From contig JAJRZD010000082.1 of NCBI GenBank assembly GCA_024275415.1, positions 1 to 64,000 of the forward strand: a stretch of 64,000 bases of DNA, given 5' to 3'. The position numbers and the translations under genes were made by a program. This stretch comes from an archaeon. Its GTDB lineage: Archaea; Asgardarchaeota; Thorarchaeia; Thorarchaeales; Thorarchaeaceae. Positions within the stretch are counted from its first letter, which is position 1, and the number at the start of each line of letters is the position of its first letter. Positions 60,635 to 64,000 of this stretch are shown in pieces. The notes under the pieces were generated by a model. That model saw only the letters and a list, made by a program, of their open reading frames with translations. It made no database searches and was not told the DNA's origin.

Positions 60635-62041
60635 GTGAAATCTCTCGATGACAGTGCAGAACGACTTGCCGAGTTTGGGCTGACGCAATATGAGGCAAAG
60701 GTCTATCTTGCAACGCTCAAGAGCGGACCTTCATCTGCAAGTCAGATCAGCAAGTTAGCTGGGATAAGAAGGGAAGAGGTCTATCGCACACTACCGAAAC
60801 TAGAGGAGTCCGGACTTGTTGAACGGGTGTTGGGACGCCCTGTGAGGTTCCAGGCTATCCCTCTCAGGGATGCTATCTCATTGCTTTTGAAGCGTAAAGA
60901 GGAAGAAACGCTCACAGAGCTACAAGAACTCGTTGGGAAAAAGAACGAACTGATTTCTGACATAGAATCGGAAGTCACGGTTGCCGAAAAAGAGGACGAG
61001 GACCAGCTCCTCCTGATTCCGAAAAAGGAGAGCGTTGCCCTTCGGATCGAGTCCCTCATGGAGTCGGCTCAGAACAACGTGGACATCATCGATTCTCCAC
61101 AGAATGTAGCGAGGCTCCTGTTGGACTTTGAGAGAGTCATAAAGGACGCACTTGACAGGAATGTCTCATTTAGGATCCTGACAGAATATCCTAGTGAAGA
61201 GGTCTTGCGACGGGTACTGGAGAACGGTCTTCCAGAGGGAGAGGTGCGACTTCGCTACATAGATGATATTCCTAGCAGGTACATTCATGTTGACGAGACA
61301 TCGGTCTTGCTTTCAACCTCACCCAAGGGCGATTTCACAGAGGGACAGGCCCTCCTGAGTCGAGATGTGAACCTTATTTCGATAATCAGACGGGACTTTG
61401 AAGAGCAGTTCAACAGGGCTGCTGACTGGTTCACATATATATCTAGACCCGAAGAAGACACACTGAGAGCATTAAAGCGTCTGAAACCTCGGGATCATGC
61501 CATCTTCTTTTACGATACTCTCGAACTGAAGCATAAGGTGTTGTTCGAGTACATCAAGTCGGTTCTTGACAGAGGGGAAGCAATCGGGTATATCTATTCT
61601 GAGGAGAATGAATCAGATATCATCAATACGCTACGGGAAACAGGAGTCAATGTGGATGCCAGTAGAAATAGCTCTGCATTGATGTTGATCCAGTATCAAA
61701 AGGTGTACCTGAATGATGGCATGTTCAACGCGCAGAATGTACTGGATTGTTGGAAACAACTCCATTCTGACGCAAGGAGCGCAGGGTTTGAGCGTTTCCA
61801 AGTCATCACTGAGATGGCGTATTTCACAACAAAGGATCTCATCGAAGGTCTCCTGACGTTCGAAAGATCGCTGCATCACACCATCGAAACTCCGATTGTA
61901 TCTGTCTGTGCTTACAATGCCTCGCTCTTGGGACAGATGGGAAATCCCATCAATCTGTTCTACGAATTGGCCAAGGTTCATGGCACGCTCCTGTATGCGG
62001 AGGATGCCGAACTGACCGACTTCAAGGCAATCGAAAAGTAG
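60635..62041 (+). CDS. TrmB-family regulator with MEDS sensory domain
   Basis: About 468 residues; GTG at 60635 with GGGGA at 60624-60628 is preferred over an ATG at 60590. N-terminal TrmB helix-turn-helix: LAEFGLTQYEAKVYLATLKSGPSSASQISKLAGIRREEVYRTLPKLEESGLVERV. Then a coiled coil (about 85-125), the PLD-like effector region (about 140-270, FRILTEYP, SRYIHVDETSVLLST), and a C-terminal MEDS/DcmR sensory domain (about 290-465: RPRDHAIFFYDTLELKHKVLFEYIKSVLDRGEAIGYIYSEENESDI). MEDS senses small C1 or other ligands. Monocistronic. Confidence 0.9.
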   Translation: MKSLDDSAERLAEFGLTQYEAKVYLATLKSGPSSASQISKLAGIRREEVYRTLPKLEESGLVERVLGRPVRFQAIPLRDAISLLLKRKEEETLTELQELVGKKNELISDIESEVTVAEKEDEDQLLLIPKKESVALRIESLMESAQNNVDIIDSPQNVARLLLDFERVIKDALDRNVSFRILTEYPSEEVLRRVLENGLPEGEVRLRYIDDIPSRYIHVDETSVLLSTSPKGDFTEGQALLSRDVNLISIIRRDFEEQFNRAADWFTYISRPEEDTLRALKRLKPRDHAIFFYDTLELKHKVLFEYIKSVLDRGEAIGYIYSEENESDIINTLRETGVNVDASRNSSALMLIQYQKVYLNDGMFNAQNVLDCWKQLHSDARSAGFERFQVITEMAYFTTKDLIEGLLTFERSLHHTIETPIVSVCAYNASLLGQMGNPINLFYELAKVHGTLLYAEDAELTDFKAIEK

Positions 62042-62053
62042 TGTTTCTTTGTA

Positions 62054-62299
62054 CTATGCAGGTATGTAGATCCATTGTCGCATGTCCAACAGGCAGGGTA
62101 TCCTTCGGATAAGCTTCTTCTTCAGTAGTCGCCTGAGCGCATAACGCACTGTCCTTGGGGCGAAGGGGACTTCCGTAAGCAACTGCTTCGGTGTGACTCC
62201 TTTCTGACCACGTTCTCGGAGAATCCCAAGGATTTTCTTCTGACTCTTTGTGAGCCTGTGGTTCTTAAGTTCCAATTCCAACTCTTTCTCATTCATCAT
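62054..62299 (-). CDS. Small winged-helix DNA-binding protein
   Basis: 81 residues. LTKSQKKILGILRERGQKGVTPKQLLTEVPFAPRTVRYALRRLLKKKLIRRIP is a winged helix-turn-helix with a basic recognition helix. The C-terminal LLDMRQWIYIPA could be a small wing. It is 12 bp from the convergent TrmB-MEDS gene. A transcription factor of narrow size, common in archaea. Confidence 0.8.
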   Translation of the reverse strand: MMNEKELELELKNHRLTKSQKKILGILRERGQKGVTPKQLLTEVPFAPRTVRYALRRLLKKKLIRRIPCLLDMRQWIYIPA

Positions 62300-62483
62300 C
62301 TTAATTCACGGCTGGTGTATATAATATTGTTAATTTATTATATAAAGAAGCGTTACTGTGTCCACACAGATACAATCTCACACATCAATACACAAAATGC
62401 ACAACTGCACATAGCTAGTAGAATCCAGCATATCAAACTTGGGGCAAAAAAGAATAGAATGCCCCCAAGGGGGCATATTTGAT

Positions 62484-64000
62484 TTATTCTGTGTCTTTTC
62501 GTTTTCGATACCAGATCAGACTGACTGGTACGAGTGCGATGAATAGGACAGGTATTCCGACTCCCGCAGCTACAGCTACCATATCACCCAGATTGAGCGA
62601 GGCTGCCATTAATGGCACGGCTGGAGCTGGAGGTGTCGGAGTAGGGTTGACTCCAGAAACCGTGTAGACATTGCCCTGCCAGTAGGATACGACATCCGGG
62701 GCATTCGTGTTCCCAGTAAATACTCCAACGATAGGCTGGACTACTTGGTGTGGAGCAGCATAGTGCCACAGTAGTACATTGTTAGTGATGTCCACCGCTG
62801 CGAGGTATTCATGGTTGGTGAATACCAGGTCAGTCACAGAATCGCCATTCATATCAGCAAACGTAAGGCTGAAGTCAAAGGAGTTAAGGAGTACAGGAGC
62901 CTCCCAGTACCAGACTGTGCTACCCGAATAGTCGAATCCATAGATTGCCGTTCGTTCAAAGCTCGTGATTATCTCATCAACTCCATCACCCGTCAGGTCT
63001 TCTGTGTAGACATCTCTCGGGAAGACGGTGAAGTCAATAAATCCAGTCTGGATGCTAGTCTGTCCATTGACTATGTAAATGACATAACTGCTATCAAGCC
63101 AGGCGAAGTCCTCATACACATCACCCGTCAAGTCACCAACCACAATACCATAGACACTAGACCCACCGGTATTGTAGGTGGTGTGCAATTGTCCGTCTGT
63201 ACCGCGATAGATCTCCACAGCATTGTTGGAACCACCAATTAGGACATCAGGGTTTCCGTCACCGGTGATATCCCCGACAGCCATGTATCCAACAGTACCG
63301 TAGCTAAAAGTGACTGCAGTACTTGACCGATAGTGCTCAGTGCCATCGTGACCGTACCAGACCACATATGCGTGGGAGCTGTTCGCCCAGAGCACAGCAA
63401 TCTCATCATCCGCTTGAGAAGGATCAAAATCACGGACGTACAGGTCGTTCGCTGTTGTGTCAGTGGGACTAGTGATAGAGCCCATTTCGGAACCGTCAGT
63501 TCCTCGAAGGATATGAATGGTAGAATCAGCATCCACAGCTATGATGTCAAGCCAGCCGATCCCATCCATATCACCCACACGGACTTGTGAGATGGTCTTC
63601 GAGAAGTCCCGCGTCCATAGGATAGCACCATTGGTTCCGTTTACTAGTGCAACTGTCACATTGTACCAAGCCACGACCTCATCCAGACCATCGGAATTGA
63701 TATCGACCACCGTGGTTCCTGTGATAGTCGCATTAGTAAGAGTCTGGTTCCAATAGAGTCCATGAACTGGGAACTTCTCCTCCGGTGCTGGCACAACGCG
63801 CTCGTAACTGTCAACTGCAACTATGGTGCTGCTAAACAGTTCCCATTGGAGTCCGCTGTCGATTCCTGTGCCATGGAGGTCAGCACTTGATACAGTCCAT
63901 GGAATCCCGCCGGTGCGGTTGAACCAGAGAGGGATTCCACTCTTTCCGTCAATTGCTACGAGGACTCCACCCGATGTGCCATTGATAAGTCCGATGATGA
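62484..64000 (-). CDS. FG-GAP/VCBS repeat surface protein (partial)
   Basis: The frame is open to the right edge, so the N terminus is outside the window; 504 codons are seen here. It contains FG-GAP repeats: VVDINSDGLDEVVAWYN, VGDMDGIGWLDIIAVD, VGDITGDGNPDVLIGGS, VGDLTGDVYEDFAWLD, TEDLTGDGVDEIITSF, FADMNGDSVTDLVFTN, GVFTGNTNAPDVVSYW, forming a calcium-binding beta-propeller. The C terminus is a Pro/Thr-rich stalk (NPTPTPPAPAVP), a membrane helix (VAVAAGVGIPVLFIALVPVSLI) and a basic tail (RKRKDTE). An extracellular, membrane-anchored adhesion-type protein. Confidence 0.88.
   Translation of the reverse strand, partial: IIGLINGTSGGVLVAIDGKSGIPLWFNRTGGIPWTVSSADLHGTGIDSGLQWELFSSTIVAVDSYERVVPAPEEKFPVHGLYWNQTLTNATITGTTVVDINSDGLDEVVAWYNVTVALVNGTNGAILWTRDFSKTISQVRVGDMDGIGWLDIIAVDADSTIHILRGTDGSEMGSITSPTDTTANDLYVRDFDPSQADDEIAVLWANSSHAYVVWYGHDGTEHYRSSTAVTFSYGTVGYMAVGDITGDGNPDVLIGGSNNAVEIYRGTDGQLHTTYNTGGSSVYGIVVGDLTGDVYEDFAWLDSSYVIYIVNGQTSIQTGFIDFTVFPRDVYTEDLTGDGVDEIITSFERTAIYGFDYSGSTVWYWEAPVLLNSFDFSLTFADMNGDSVTDLVFTNHEYLAAVDITNNVLLWHYAAPHQVVQPIVGVFTGNTNAPDVVSYWQGNVYTVSGVNPTPTPPAPAVPLMAASLNLGDMVAVAAGVGIPVLFIALVPVSLIWYRKRKDTE

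Noticed and set aside
1..64000. cas genes next to the CRISPR arrays
   Set aside because: No Cas1, Cas2, Cas3, Cas10 or Cascade-like protein was recognised in any frame; both arrays lack neighbouring cas genes inside the window.

Overview
The window looks like chromosomal DNA of an Asgard archaeon, most plausibly of the Thorarchaeia type; this is inferred from gene content, not from a phylogeny. The main clues are three Rab/Arf-like small GTPases, two of them in gene cassettes with longin/roadblock-like adaptors, together with ankyrin and leucine-rich-repeat proteins, an archaeal-type TyrRS, indolepyruvate:ferredoxin oxidoreductase, TrmB and NikR regulators, and AT-rich archaeal promoters. No rRNA or tRNA gene was seen.

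Layout. 1-1.3 kb: CRISPR array 1 (18 repeats). 1.5-5.7 kb: a methyltransferase-like membrane protein, a lone small GTPase, a radical SAM protein and a PadR regulator with a small Cys/His protein. 5.9-9.0 kb: a complete polar amino-acid ABC transporter. 9.0-11.1 kb: a Nif3-like protein overlapping an ankyrin-repeat protein. 11.3-16.5 kb: sulfur-relay TusD/C/B-like genes, a leucine-rich-repeat protein, and a thiol-redox set (protein disulfide oxidoreductase, thioredoxin reductase, glutaredoxin). 16.6-24 kb: a giant FIST/PAS/GAF sensor kinase, a second leucine-rich-repeat protein and a ferritin-like protein. 24.0-29.4 kb: two tandem copies of a four-gene cassette (zinc ribbon, longin/roadblock-like protein, polytopic membrane protein, small GTPase). 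29.7-37.3 kb: iorAB, a second thioredoxin-reductase-like flavoprotein, an ICMT-like protein, and a P1B metal ATPase divergent from a NikR-like regulator. 37.4-38.9 kb: CRISPR array 2 (22 repeats). 39-40 kb: a ruined insertion sequence. 40.1-44.4 kb: ferritin-like, thioredoxin-like, HxlR and ferredoxin genes, a HepT/MntA toxin-antitoxin pair, and an asparaginase. 44.4-52.6 kb: a membrane sensor kinase, a MacB/FtsX-type ABC exporter, a surface protein and tyrS. 52.7-52.9 kb: a strongly structured candidate RNA. 53.2-57.1 kb: debris of two ATPase/TOPRIM (DUF4276-like) modules and of a B12-binding radical SAM gene around an intact DUF4091 surface protein. 57.2-64 kb: aldo/keto reductase, an HNH-type restriction-modification set, a TrmB-MEDS regulator and a partial FG-GAP surface protein running off the right edge.

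The most unusual observations are: (1) spacers in both CRISPR arrays are strongly enriched in perfect hairpins and palindromes, and two spacers of array 2 share the same 20-nt hairpin; (2) the duplicated GTPase-membrane protein-longin-zinc ribbon cassette, which looks like a membrane-linked GTPase switch; (3) a five-helix RNA at 52743-52893 whose G.U pairs assign it to the minus strand; (4) two genes whose ribosome-binding site points at a CTG codon. No cas gene lies in the window, so both arrays depend on machinery outside it.
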